The translations under genes and the position numbers were made by a program. A model generated the notes under the pieces. That model was not told where the DNA came from and did no database searches. It saw nothing but the letters and a program-made list of their open reading frames with translations. A stretch of DNA of 64,000 bases from Streptomyces atratus (lineage in GTDB: Bacteria > Actinomycetota > Actinomycetes > Streptomycetales > Streptomycetaceae): positions 1 through 64,000 of the forward strand of contig NZ_FPJO01000012.1 of the NCBI RefSeq assembly GCF_900119365.1, in the 5' to 3' direction. This document shows positions 1 through 8,663 of the stretch, piece after piece (position 1 is the first letter of the stretch; each line of letters opens with the position of its first letter).

Positions 1-1725
<1,725 letters not shown>

Positions 1726-1845
1726 CGGTGCTCCTCGGGTGAGGTCCGGACAATCGGGGGGTGGTCCGTGGACTGCAAACCCTGCGCCGCCCTGAGCGCG
1801 CCTTGTCATGGCGTGCTCACCGCAGTGTGCTCGGTGAGATTAGGA

Positions 1846-1878
1846 AGGTCTGGACCAATCGTCAAGAGGTCTGGACCA
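1846..1878 (-). promoter_or_regulatory. 12-bp direct repeats of the chitinase promoter
   Basis: AGGTCTGGACCA occurs at 1846-1857 and again at 1867-1878, 21 bp (two helical turns) apart. Read toward the chitinase gene each is TGGTCCAGACCT, the direct repeat known from Streptomyces chitinase promoters, where it mediates chitin induction and glucose repression and resembles sites of the GlcNAc regulator DasR. They lie 120-155 bp upstream of the TTG start. The repeats are seen directly; the regulator is inferred. Confidence 0.85.
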
Positions 1879-1895
1879 AAGTGCGCTGCTAAACG

Positions 1896-2546
1896 TCAGA
1901 TGCCCAACTCCTGTGCGAGTACGGCTGCCTGGACCCGGCTGCGCAGTTCCAGCTTGCCCAGCAACCTGCTCACATGGGTCTTCACCGTCGCCTCCGCCAT
2001 GGAGAGCCGGACCGCGATCTCGGCGTTCGACAGGCCCTTGCCCAGGCAGCCCAGAACCTCCCGTTCCCGCCGGGTGAGAACGTCGAGCACCGAGAGGTCG
2101 GGTCCCTTCGCCGGCCGGACGGGGGCGGTCCCGGCGAACTCGGCGATCAGACGGCGCGTCACGGCCGGAGCGATCAGACCCTCGCCGCGCGCCACCGTGC
2201 GTACGGCATCGAGCAGTTCGCGCGCCTCGGCGTTCTTCAGCAGGAAGCCCGCGGCCCCCGCCCGCAGCGCCCCGAAGACGTACTCGTCGAGATCGAAGGT
2301 CGTCAGCACCAGTACGTCCGCGAGCCGTTCGGCCACCACCTGACCGGTCGCCGACACCCCGTCCAGCCGCGGCATCTGGATGTCCATCAGCACCAGATCC
2401 GGCCGGAGTTCGCGGGCCAGGCGCACCGCCTCCTCGCCGTCCCCGGCCTCGCCCACGACCTCGATGTCGGGCGCGCTGCGCAGAATGAGCACCAGCCCCG
2501 CCCGGACGGCCGACTGGTCCTCGGCGACCACAACCCGGATCGTCAT
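1896..2546 (-). CDS. chiR: NarL/LuxR-family response regulator (ChiR-like)
   Basis: Cytoplasmic transcription factor of 216 residues. The receiver domain (1-125) has the acidic pocket AED at 9-10, the phospho-acceptor Asp55 in LVLMDIQMP, and the conserved Lys in FLLKN. The C-terminal LuxR helix-turn-helix starts at LTRREREVLGCLGKGLSN and includes ATVKTHVSRLLGKL. The ATG at 2546 overlaps the TGA of the kinase gene (ATGA), so the two are translationally coupled. In S. coelicolor the equivalent pair upstream of chiC is ChiS/ChiR, which activates chiC; the same order here supports the name, but direct binding to the repeats at 1846-1878 is an inference. Confidence 0.85.
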   Translation of the reverse strand: MTIRVVVAEDQSAVRAGLVLILRSAPDIEVVGEAGDGEEAVRLARELRPDLVLMDIQMPRLDGVSATGQVVAERLADVLVLTTFDLDEYVFGALRAGAAGFLLKNAEARELLDAVRTVARGEGLIAPAVTRRLIAEFAGTAPVRPAKGPDLSVLDVLTRREREVLGCLGKGLSNAEIAVRLSMAEATVKTHVSRLLGKLELRSRVQAAVLAQELGI

Positions 2547-3802
2547 GTCCTCGATACCCCTTCCTCCACGGGCAGTTCGGCCCGTACCCGCCAGATCTTC
2601 GTACCACCGCCGGTGGCCGACGGACCGGCCTCGATCGCGCCGCCCAGCAGCGCCACCCGCTCCCGCATCCCCACCAGGCCGGCCCCCGAACCCGGTGCGC
2701 GCGGCCCGGGGCGGTCCCCGAGCACACTGCTGACCTCCACTGTGAGCAGCCGCCCGGACTGCCCGAGCCGCACGGCGACCGGGCCGGGCGCGGCATGCTT
2801 GAGCGCGTTCGTCAGGGACTCCTGGATGATCCGGTACGCGGCCAGCTCGACCGGCGCGGCAAGCGGTTCCCGTTCTTCCCGGGTGTCCTCGAAGGCGCAG
2901 GTCAGGCCGCTCGGCGCGGCGCTCGTACGGGTCTGCTCGACCAGTGCGTCCAGCGAGGCGAGAGTGGGCGAGGCGGCCGGTTCCAGGGCCCCGCCGCCGG
3001 TGCGCAGCAGCCCGATCAGCCGGCGCATCTCGGCGAGGCCGTCGACGCTGTTCTCCCGGATCACGCCGAGCGCCTCGCGCGAGGTGCCCGGGTCGTCGAT
3101 GGAGAGCGCGGCGGTGGAGTGGATGGCGATCGCCGAGAGGTGGTTGGCCACCATGTCGTGGAGTTCGCGGGCCATCCGGGTGCGTTCGGCGGTCACCGCC
3201 TGGGCCCGGTCCATCTCGGCCAGCAGCGCGGTCTGTTCGGCGTGCAGCCGGGCCGTCTCGGCGGCGTCGCGGTGGTTGCGGACGCTCACCCCGGTGAGGG
3301 CGGGCAGGAACGAGACCATGCCGGTGACGACGCCGATGAGCAGCGCCTGGGGGTTGCGGAACCAGGCGAGGAATCCGACGGTGATCCCGATCGTGATCAG
3401 GAACGTGGTCACCGGGATACGGCGGGCGGCGGACGGTTTCCCGTACAGCACGGCCGCGTACATGAGGTCCGTGAACATCAGGACCGTCGCCAGGTTCCCG
3501 ACCGTGAACTGGTCCGCGACCAGCGCGAGCGTGCCGATGACCAGGGCCGGCTGCGGGGCAGTCCTGCGGACCAGTTCGAGCACCGAGACGACGGCGAGCG
3601 GCAGCAGCGAGACCCATGGGGCGACGAAGGCCCGCTCGCCCTGTATGTGCAGGCCGAGCGCCCACAGGACGAGGCCGCCGAGGAGTCCGATGGCGGCCAT
3701 GAGCACGTCGTGGCGGTGCGGCCGGGCGAGAGAGAACACCCTCCCATCCAACACGGCGGCCCGCGCCCGGACCTCCCTACCGGGGGTGAGGAGCGAGTAC
3801 AT
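2543..3802 (-). CDS. chiS: Membrane sensor histidine kinase (ChiS-like)
   Basis: Sensor kinase of about 419 residues, partner of the adjoining response regulator. Five or so hydrophobic segments fill residues 30-190, followed by a short coiled linker and a HisKA_3 dimerisation domain with the phospho-accepting His in MARELHDMVANHLS. The HATPase domain has AAYRIIQESLTNALKHA (N box) and GAGLVGMRERV (G box). No large extracellular sensor domain is present, so the signal is probably sensed in or at the membrane. I placed the start at the ATG at 3802; a longer frame to 4048 exists but would run antisense into the neighbouring gene. The stop overlaps the start of chiR. Confidence 0.85.
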   Translation of the reverse strand: MYSLLTPGREVRARAAVLDGRVFSLARPHRHDVLMAAIGLLGGLVLWALGLHIQGERAFVAPWVSLLPLAVVSVLELVRRTAPQPALVIGTLALVADQFTVGNLATVLMFTDLMYAAVLYGKPSAARRIPVTTFLITIGITVGFLAWFRNPQALLIGVVTGMVSFLPALTGVSVRNHRDAAETARLHAEQTALLAEMDRAQAVTAERTRMARELHDMVANHLSAIAIHSTAALSIDDPGTSREALGVIRENSVDGLAEMRRLIGLLRTGGGALEPAASPTLASLDALVEQTRTSAAPSGLTCAFEDTREEREPLAAPVELAAYRIIQESLTNALKHAAPGPVAVRLGQSGRLLTVEVSSVLGDRPGPRAPGSGAGLVGMRERVALLGGAIEAGPSATGGGTKIWRVRAELPVEEGVSRT

Positions 3803-3890
3803 CGAAGGATGCAGTCGCGGTTCGTCACTGCCGACGACGATTCCTCGCGGCCGGGCCGGGAGGCTGGAGGGAACGGGAAGGGGAAGTGCC

Positions 3891-4433
3891 GTGATCGTCA
3901 TGCTGATCGTGCTCTGCGAGGTCGCCTTCTGGGTGCTGCTGGCCGCGGGGCTCGCGCTGCGGTACCTGGCGAAGAAGCCGAGGCTGGGTGCGGCCGTGCT
4001 GCTGTGCGAACCGCTGCTGGAGGTCGTGCTGCTGGTGGTGACGGCCATCGACCTGAAGAACGGGGCACAGCCCGACCTGAAGCACGGGCTCGCCGCGGTC
4101 TACATCGGCTTCACGGTGGGGCTCGGCCACTCCACGATCCGCTGGGTCGACGCCCGGGTCGCCCACCGCTTCGCGGGCGGACCGCCGCCGGTGCGGCCGC
4201 CGAAGTACGGCATGGCGCGCGCGGTGCACGAGTGGAAGGTCGCGGCGCGCTGGACGGTCGCGGCGGTGACCGCGCTGGCGCTGCTCCAGGCCGCCGTCTG
4301 GTACGTGGGCGGGGACGGCGATGTCTCCACGCTCCAGGCGTGGCAGCAGAAGATGCTGTTCGTCATCGGGATCAACGTGGTCATCGCGGGGGGCTACACG
4401 CTGTTCCCGAAACGCGAGCCGGCCGGGCGCTGA
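3891..4433 (+). CDS. Integral membrane protein of unknown function
   Basis: 180 residues from the GTG at 3891, behind a purine-rich GGGAAGGGGAAG ribosome site; an internal ATG at 3900 is an alternative start. Hydrophobicity suggests four transmembrane helices: about 1-22, 32-50, 65-85 and 115-135, with a final helix near 150-170. There are no recognisable catalytic motifs. A middle loop contains a proline-rich RFAGGPPPVRPPKYG stretch. The gene is divergent from chiS with about 90 bp between starts, and convergent with pduO. I know it only as a conserved Streptomyces membrane protein. Confidence 0.75.
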   Translation: MIVMLIVLCEVAFWVLLAAGLALRYLAKKPRLGAAVLLCEPLLEVVLLVVTAIDLKNGAQPDLKHGLAAVYIGFTVGLGHSTIRWVDARVAHRFAGGPPPVRPPKYGMARAVHEWKVAARWTVAAVTALALLQAAVWYVGGDGDVSTLQAWQQKMLFVIGINVVIAGGYTLFPKREPAGR

Positions 4434-4469
4434 GCAGCCGGACGGGCGGGCCCGCCCGTCCGGCTGCTC
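4432..4469. terminator. Perfect 38-bp palindromic terminator
   Basis: A fully self-complementary sequence with 19-bp arms meeting at GGG|CCC. It begins inside the TGA stop of the membrane-protein gene and ends 13 bp before the pduO stop, so it probably terminates both convergent genes. There is no U-tract, as is usual for Streptomyces stem terminators. Confidence 0.8.
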
Positions 4470-4482
4470 CGGCCCCCGGTGG

Positions 4483-5055
4483 CTACCGCTCCCCGCCCGG
4501 CACCCACAGCACGTCGCCGACCTCCTTGTTCGCCGTCCTCGCGAGGATGAACAGCAGGTCGGAGAGGCGGTTGAGGTACGTGGCGGTCAGCGCGTTCATC
4601 ACGTCGCCGTGCACCTCCAGCGCCGCCCAGGTGGACCGCTCCGCGCGCCGGACCACCGTGCACGCCTGGTGCAGCAGCGCCGCCCCGGGCGCACCGCCGG
4701 GCAGGATGAAGCTGCGCAGCTTCTCCAACTGCTCCAGGAAGTGGTCGCAGTCCGCCTCCAGCTTGTCGACGTAGCTCTGCTCCACCCGCAACGGCGGGTA
4801 CTTCGGGTCCTCGACGACCGGGGTCGACAGATCGGCGCCCACGTCGAACAGGTCGTTCTGCACGCGGACGAGGACCTTCACGATGTCCTCGGAGAGCTGC
4901 CCGAGCGCGATCGCGGTACCGATGACGGCATTGGCCTCATTGGTGTCGGCGTACGCGGAGATCCGCAGATCGGTCTTGGCGGTACGGCTCATGTCGCCGA
5001 GGGCGGTGGTGCCCTGATCGCCGGTGCGCGTGTAGATACGTGTCAGATTGACCAT
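4483..5055 (-). CDS. pduO: PduO-type cob(I)alamin adenosyltransferase
   Basis: Transfers the adenosyl group of ATP to cob(I)alamin to make adenosylcobalamin. The 190-residue protein has the family N-terminus RIYTRTGDQGTTAL (ATP-binding), the AYADTNEANAVIG segment, and the C-terminal RRAERSTWAA and LNRLSDLLFILAR helices that build the trimer interface and active site. The length is normal. The ATG at 5055 is 9 bp downstream of the damaged ABC permease stop, so it is probably the last gene of that transcription unit. Its product is the cofactor needed by IcmA (43317-45017) and by the mutase served by MeaB in this window. Confidence 0.95.
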   Translation of the reverse strand: MVNLTRIYTRTGDQGTTALGDMSRTAKTDLRISAYADTNEANAVIGTAIALGQLSEDIVKVLVRVQNDLFDVGADLSTPVVEDPKYPPLRVEQSYVDKLEADCDHFLEQLEKLRSFILPGGAPGAALLHQACTVVRRAERSTWAALEVHGDVMNALTATYLNRLSDLLFILARTANKEVGDVLWVPGGER

Positions 5056-5064
5056 GCCGCCAGG

Positions 5065-5415
5065 CTAGTGCCCCACCCGGCGGAAGACCCGGGCGCCCAC
5101 CGCCGTGGCCGCGACCGCGAAGGCGACCGCCACCAGTGCCCGGTACAGCATGTGCGAGGTGGCGTACGAGCCCACGTACGCGTCCCGCACCGCGTCCACG
5201 AGGTAGCGCAGCGGCGTGAAGCGCGACGTGATGTCCAGCCACGCCGGCCCCAGCGTCATCGGCAGCATCAGGCCGGAGAGCAGCATCGCCGGCATGGCCA
5301 CCGCGTTGATGACGGGCCCGAACTCCTGCGGCGTCGTGACCTTCATGGCCGGCGCGTACGACAGCGAGGCCAGCGCGACCGTGAGCAGACCGACGAACAC
5401 GAAGCCGATCAGCAC
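5065..5415 (-). pseudogene. ABC-2 transporter permease, C-terminal half only
   Basis: Only the last part of an ABC-2 (daunorubicin-resistance type) permease is present. A GTG at 5415 opens a 116-residue frame beginning VLIGFVFVGLL, with the family features PAMLLSGLMLPM and FTPLRYLVDAVRDAYVG and a last transmembrane helix ending at RRVGH. Complete permeases are about 250 residues with six helices; here about three remain. The missing N-terminal half and the missing tail of the ATPase meet at about 5415-5430, which looks like one internal deletion. The GTG overlaps the ATPase stop (GTGCTGA), so the remnant may still be translated. Confidence 0.75.
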
Positions 5416-6152
5416 CCCGGGCAGAGGAAGGCGTCCTGGAGCGAGGCGGCGGGGGAGCCGGCGTACTCGGTCCTGAGCGCGGCCGGGGTGCCCTCGGCCA
5501 CGACCACGCCCCGGTCGATCACGATCAGCCGGTCGGCGAGCGCGTCCGCCTCGTCGAGGTAGTGGGTGGTGAGGACGACCGTCGTGCCGTGGACGTCGCG
5601 CAGCCCGCGCACCAGGTCCCACAGGTCGGAGCGGCTGCCCGGGTCCAGGCCGGTGGTGGGTTCGTCGAGGAAGAGGACGGGCGGGCGGTGGACGATGCCC
5701 ATCGCGATGTCCAGGCGCCGGCGCTGACCGCCCGAGAGGGGGGCCGCCTTCCGGTCGAGCAGATCGTCGAGGCCGAGCAGACGGGCCGGCTCCGCGGCCC
5801 GCTCGCCCGCCTCCGCCCTGCTCAGCCGGTACAGCCGCCCCTGGGTGACCAGTTCCTCCCGCACGGTGAGGTGCGGGTCGACCCCGCCCGACTGGGCGAC
5901 GTATCCGCACTTCGCCCTTACCCCGGCCGGGTCGTCGGCCAGATCGTGCCCGGCGACGGTGGCCGCGCCGCCGGTGGGGGCGAGCAGGGTGGTCAGCATC
6001 CGCAGAGTGGTGGTCTTGCCCGCCCCGTTGGGGCCGAGGAGGCAGACGATCTCGCCCGCCGAGACCGTCAGGCCGACGGACCGCACGGCGTGCACCGGCC
6101 CGCTCCCGCTGTCGAAGGTCCGGGCGAGCCCGGCCGTACTGATGATTGGCAT
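5409..6152 (-). CDS. ABC transporter ATP-binding protein (DrrA type), C-terminally clipped
   Basis: Cytoplasmic ATPase of an ABC-2 exporter, 247 residues. It has Walker A GPNGAGKTTT, Q-loop VAQSGG, signature LSGGQRRRLDIA, Walker B VLFLDEPTTGLDP and switch TTHYLDEADALADR. DrrA-like proteins normally run about 60-80 residues beyond the switch. Here the sequence reaches SLQDAFL, where homologues continue with an LTG-type tail, and then stops after the unrelated CPGC. This is one side of the deletion that also removed the 5' half of the permease gene. All nucleotide-binding motifs are intact, but the transporter is unlikely to work. The gene is divergent from a TetR gene that probably regulates it. 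Confidence 0.85.
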   Translation of the reverse strand: MPIISTAGLARTFDSGSGPVHAVRSVGLTVSAGEIVCLLGPNGAGKTTTLRMLTTLLAPTGGAATVAGHDLADDPAGVRAKCGYVAQSGGVDPHLTVREELVTQGRLYRLSRAEAGERAAEPARLLGLDDLLDRKAAPLSGGQRRRLDIAMGIVHRPPVLFLDEPTTGLDPGSRSDLWDLVRGLRDVHGTTVVLTTHYLDEADALADRLIVIDRGVVVAEGTPAALRTEYAGSPAASLQDAFLCPGC

Positions 6153-6174
6153 AGCGACCACAAAAACAGAGTCG

Positions 6175-6205
6175 CTGAAAAAATACAATGACACCAATTT
6201 TTCAG
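6175..6205. promoter_or_regulatory. Inverted repeat, candidate TetR operator
   Basis: CTGAAAAA (6175-6182) and TTTTTCAG (6198-6205) form 8-bp inverted arms around a 15-bp AT-rich core, in the 81-bp gap between the divergent ABC ATPase and TetR genes. The AT-richness is striking in this genome. Placement suggests the operator and core promoters of both genes; this is inference. Confidence 0.55.
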
Positions 6206-6233
6206 GCTCAGGCACCGGGCCTACGATGGGTGG

Positions 6234-6875
6234 ATGGCCGAGGGACTCAGGGAACGCAAGAAGCGCCAGGCGAGGCAGCACATCTCGGACCTCGCGACCG
6301 GGCTGTTCCTGGAGCACGGTTTCGTGACGGTGACCGTCGCCGAGATCGCCGAGCTGGCGGACGTCTCCGTGAACACGGTCTACAACTACTTCCCCGCCAA
6401 GGAGGACCTCTTCCTCGACCGGATGAAGGGCGTCACCCAGCGGGTGGCCCGCTTCGTCCGCGCCCGCGACAAGGGTGAGTCGGCGGCCGAGGCGGTGCTG
6501 CGGGAGCTGCGGGCCCTGGTCGTCGCGGTGTCGCCGGAGCTCGGACTGATGGACGGCTTCGCCGACTTCATGCGCGTCGTCGAGGAGGCGCCCACCCTCC
6601 AGGCCCGTCTCTCCCGCCTCCAGCAGGAGGTCCTGGAGGCCGTCGTCGCGACCCTGCGCGAGGAGACCGGCGCACCGGCGGACGATCCGCTGCCGGACCT
6701 GGTCGGCGGTCAGCTCGCCTGGATCGAGGGAGCCCTCGTCGGCCACATCAGCCGGGAGATGCTGGCCGGGCGCAAGGCGGCCGAGGTCTCGCGCGACGCG
6801 CTCGTCGTGCTCGACGAGATCGAGGACCTCCTGGGCGAAAAGGTCCTCAACTACGCCCGACGCGCTGCCGAATGA
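6234..6875 (+). CDS. TetR-family transcriptional regulator
   Basis: 213-residue regulator. The N-terminal DNA-binding domain is clear: RKKRQARQHISDLATGLFLEHGF, then VAEIAELADVSVNTVYNYFPAKEDLF (the TetR helix-turn-helix with its NTVYNYF recognition helix). The C-terminal ligand and dimer domain is divergent, as usual. The gene is divergent from the ABC exporter with only 81 bp between them, the classic arrangement of a repressor relieved by the exported compound. Because the exporter is broken, the regulator may now be an orphan. Confidence 0.9.
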   Translation: MAEGLRERKKRQARQHISDLATGLFLEHGFVTVTVAEIAELADVSVNTVYNYFPAKEDLFLDRMKGVTQRVARFVRARDKGESAAEAVLRELRALVVAVSPELGLMDGFADFMRVVEEAPTLQARLSRLQQEVLEAVVATLREETGAPADDPLPDLVGGQLAWIEGALVGHISREMLAGRKAAEVSRDALVVLDEIEDLLGEKVLNYARRAAE

Positions 6876-7040
6876 GCTGTGCCGGTGTGATGTCCGTCAT
6901 GTGAGACGTGACGCGCATCTCTTCATGGCCCCAGCGCCCCTCACGGGTACTAATCTCCGCCGGAGAGCATATGAACAACCGTTGAGACCGGCCGTGCAGG
7001 GACCAGCTGCAGAGGCGAACAGAAACCAAGGGGTGCACAC

Positions 7041-7889
7041 GTGGCCAGGAAGCTCGCCGTCATCGGAGCCGGACTCATGGGGTCCGGCATCGCGCAGGTC
7101 TCCGCCCAGGCGGGCTGGGACGTGGTGCTGCGCGACGTCACCGACGAAGCCCTGGCCCGTGGACGCGACGGCATCAAGGCCTCGTACGACAAGTTCGTCT
7201 CCAAGGGCAAGCTGGACGCGGCCGACGCCGAGGCCGCGCTCGCCCGCATCACGACCACCACCGACCTCGACGCGGTCGCCGACGCGGATGTCGTCGTCGA
7301 GGCCGTCTTCGAGAAGCTGGAGGTCAAGCACGAGATCTTCCGGGCCCTCGACAAGATCGTCCGGGACGACACCGTCCTCGCCTCCAACACCTCCGCCATC
7401 CCGATCACCAAGATTGCGGCCGTGACGGAGCGCCCCGAGCGCGTCGTCGGTGTGCACTTCTTCTCGCCGGTCCCGATGATGCAGCTCTGCGAACTCGTCC
7501 GCGGCTACAAGACCAGCGACGAAACCCTCGCCACCGCACGGGAGTTCGCCGAGTCCGTCGGCAAGACCTGCATCGTCGTCAACCGTGACGTGGCCGGCTT
7601 CGTCACCACCCGGCTGATCTCGGCGCTCGTCGTCGAGGCCGCCAAGCTGTACGAGTCGGGTGTCGCCTCGGCCGAGGACATCGACATCGCCTGCAAGCTC
7701 GGCTTCGGCCACGCCATGGGCCCGCTCGCCACGGCGGACCTGACCGGCGTCGACATCCTGCTGCACGCCACCAGCAACATCTACACCGAGTCGCAGGACG
7801 AGAAGTTCGCCGCACCGGAGCTGATGCGCCGGATGGTGGATGCAGGTGACATCGGCCGCAAGAGCGGGCAGGGCTTCTACACGTACTGA
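7041..7889 (+). CDS. hbdA: 3-hydroxybutyryl-CoA dehydrogenase
   Basis: NAD(P)-dependent oxidation or reduction between 3-hydroxybutyryl-CoA and acetoacetyl-CoA. The 282-residue protein has the Rossmann fingerprint VIGAGLMGSGIAQ at the N-terminus, the SNTSAIPIT motif (catalytic Ser), the HFFSPVPMM segment with catalytic His, and the family C-terminus GRKSGQGFYTY. The GTG start at 7041 gives the expected MARKLAVIG N-terminus. It works in butyrate and polyhydroxybutyrate-type metabolism and, with the thiolase at 23963, supplies butyryl-CoA, the substrate/product partner of isobutyryl-CoA mutase. It is monocistronic, with a hairpin directly after it. Confidence 0.95.
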   Translation: MARKLAVIGAGLMGSGIAQVSAQAGWDVVLRDVTDEALARGRDGIKASYDKFVSKGKLDAADAEAALARITTTTDLDAVADADVVVEAVFEKLEVKHEIFRALDKIVRDDTVLASNTSAIPITKIAAVTERPERVVGVHFFSPVPMMQLCELVRGYKTSDETLATAREFAESVGKTCIVVNRDVAGFVTTRLISALVVEAAKLYESGVASAEDIDIACKLGFGHAMGPLATADLTGVDILLHATSNIYTESQDEKFAAPELMRRMVDAGDIGRKSGQGFYTY

Positions 7890-7896
7890 TCGTTTT

Positions 7897-7944
7897 CGGT
7901 CCTCCGGTTGCCTGATCTGCCCGTCGGTCGGGCCCGGAGGACCG
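7897..7944 (+). terminator. Hairpin after the hydroxybutyryl-CoA dehydrogenase gene
   Basis: CGGTCCTCCGG (7897-7907) pairs with CCGGAGGACCG (7934-7944), an 11-bp stem starting 8 bp after the stop. The 26-nt loop can form a smaller hairpin. Confidence 0.65.
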
Positions 7945-8125
7945 GGGGAGTCTCCCGGAAGCAGTGGTTCCGAGTGGGCCCTCACCGTGCCTCAGTCACT
8001 CCCCGGAGTGAAATCGGTATCGGTTCGCTTACAGACGGAAACTTCCCTGTCTCCACCGCAGTCAGTTGTGGAAGAGACAGAACAGACAGACGAACCTTGC
8101 TACGGAGCATTCCAGGGGAGCGCAT

Positions 8126-8449
8126 ATGCACATCAGGGGCGACCACGCCGAGCTGGTCGTCGGGGGCCGCCTCGACGTCCGAAGCGCGGCGGACGCCCGT
8201 ACGGCCCTGCACTCGGCCCTCGACGACGGCGTCGGCGACCTGGTGCTCGACCTGACCGAGCTGGATTCCTGGGACGCCACCGGACTCGGCGTCATCATGG
8301 GCGCGCACCGCCGGGCCGGACGGGCCGGGCGGCGGCTGGTGCTCCGCGGCGTGCCGCCGCAGATGCAGCGCCTGCTGGTGGCGACCCGGCTGCACCGCAT
8401 CCTGGCCATCGAGGGCGGAATCGCCGCGGACTCGCTGCCGCGCGTGTAG
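8126..8449 (+). CDS. STAS-domain anti-anti-sigma factor-like protein
   Basis: A single STAS domain of 107 residues, like SpoIIAA and BldG, which bind anti-sigma kinases and are controlled by Ser/Thr phosphorylation. The strand-helix LDLTELDSWDATGLGVIMGA corresponds to the phosphorylation loop. Homologues usually have Ser before GLG; here it is Thr52 (DATGLG), still a possible acceptor. The ATG at 8126 follows GGGGAGCGC. No kinase or sigma gene is adjacent. It precedes the NTPase-like gene by about 200 bp in the same orientation, as I recall for SCO5386-SCO5387 in S. coelicolor; a functional link is unproven. Confidence 0.85.
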   Translation: MHIRGDHAELVVGGRLDVRSAADARTALHSALDDGVGDLVLDLTELDSWDATGLGVIMGAHRRAGRAGRRLVLRGVPPQMQRLLVATRLHRILAIEGGIAADSLPRV

Positions 8450-8663
8450 TGGCGTGTGCCGCGGCCGAAAGCGCGCAATCCGCACGAGAACGTGCGCTTC
8501 GGGCGGCGTGACCCCCCGACTGTGCGCGGACACCGGGCGACGGTCTAGGGTTCGGCCGTCCGCCGATTGACGAACCCACCGGGCGGACACCGGACCAGAA
8601 GCGACAGCGGGGCGTGCGAGGCCGGAGGGGCAATCGTGCGCGACGCGTCTGGGGGCTTTGGCG

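Noticed and set aside
3803..4048. N-terminal extension of the ChiS-like kinase
   Set aside because: The extra residues are the antisense of the adjacent membrane-protein gene and lie upstream of a normal start.
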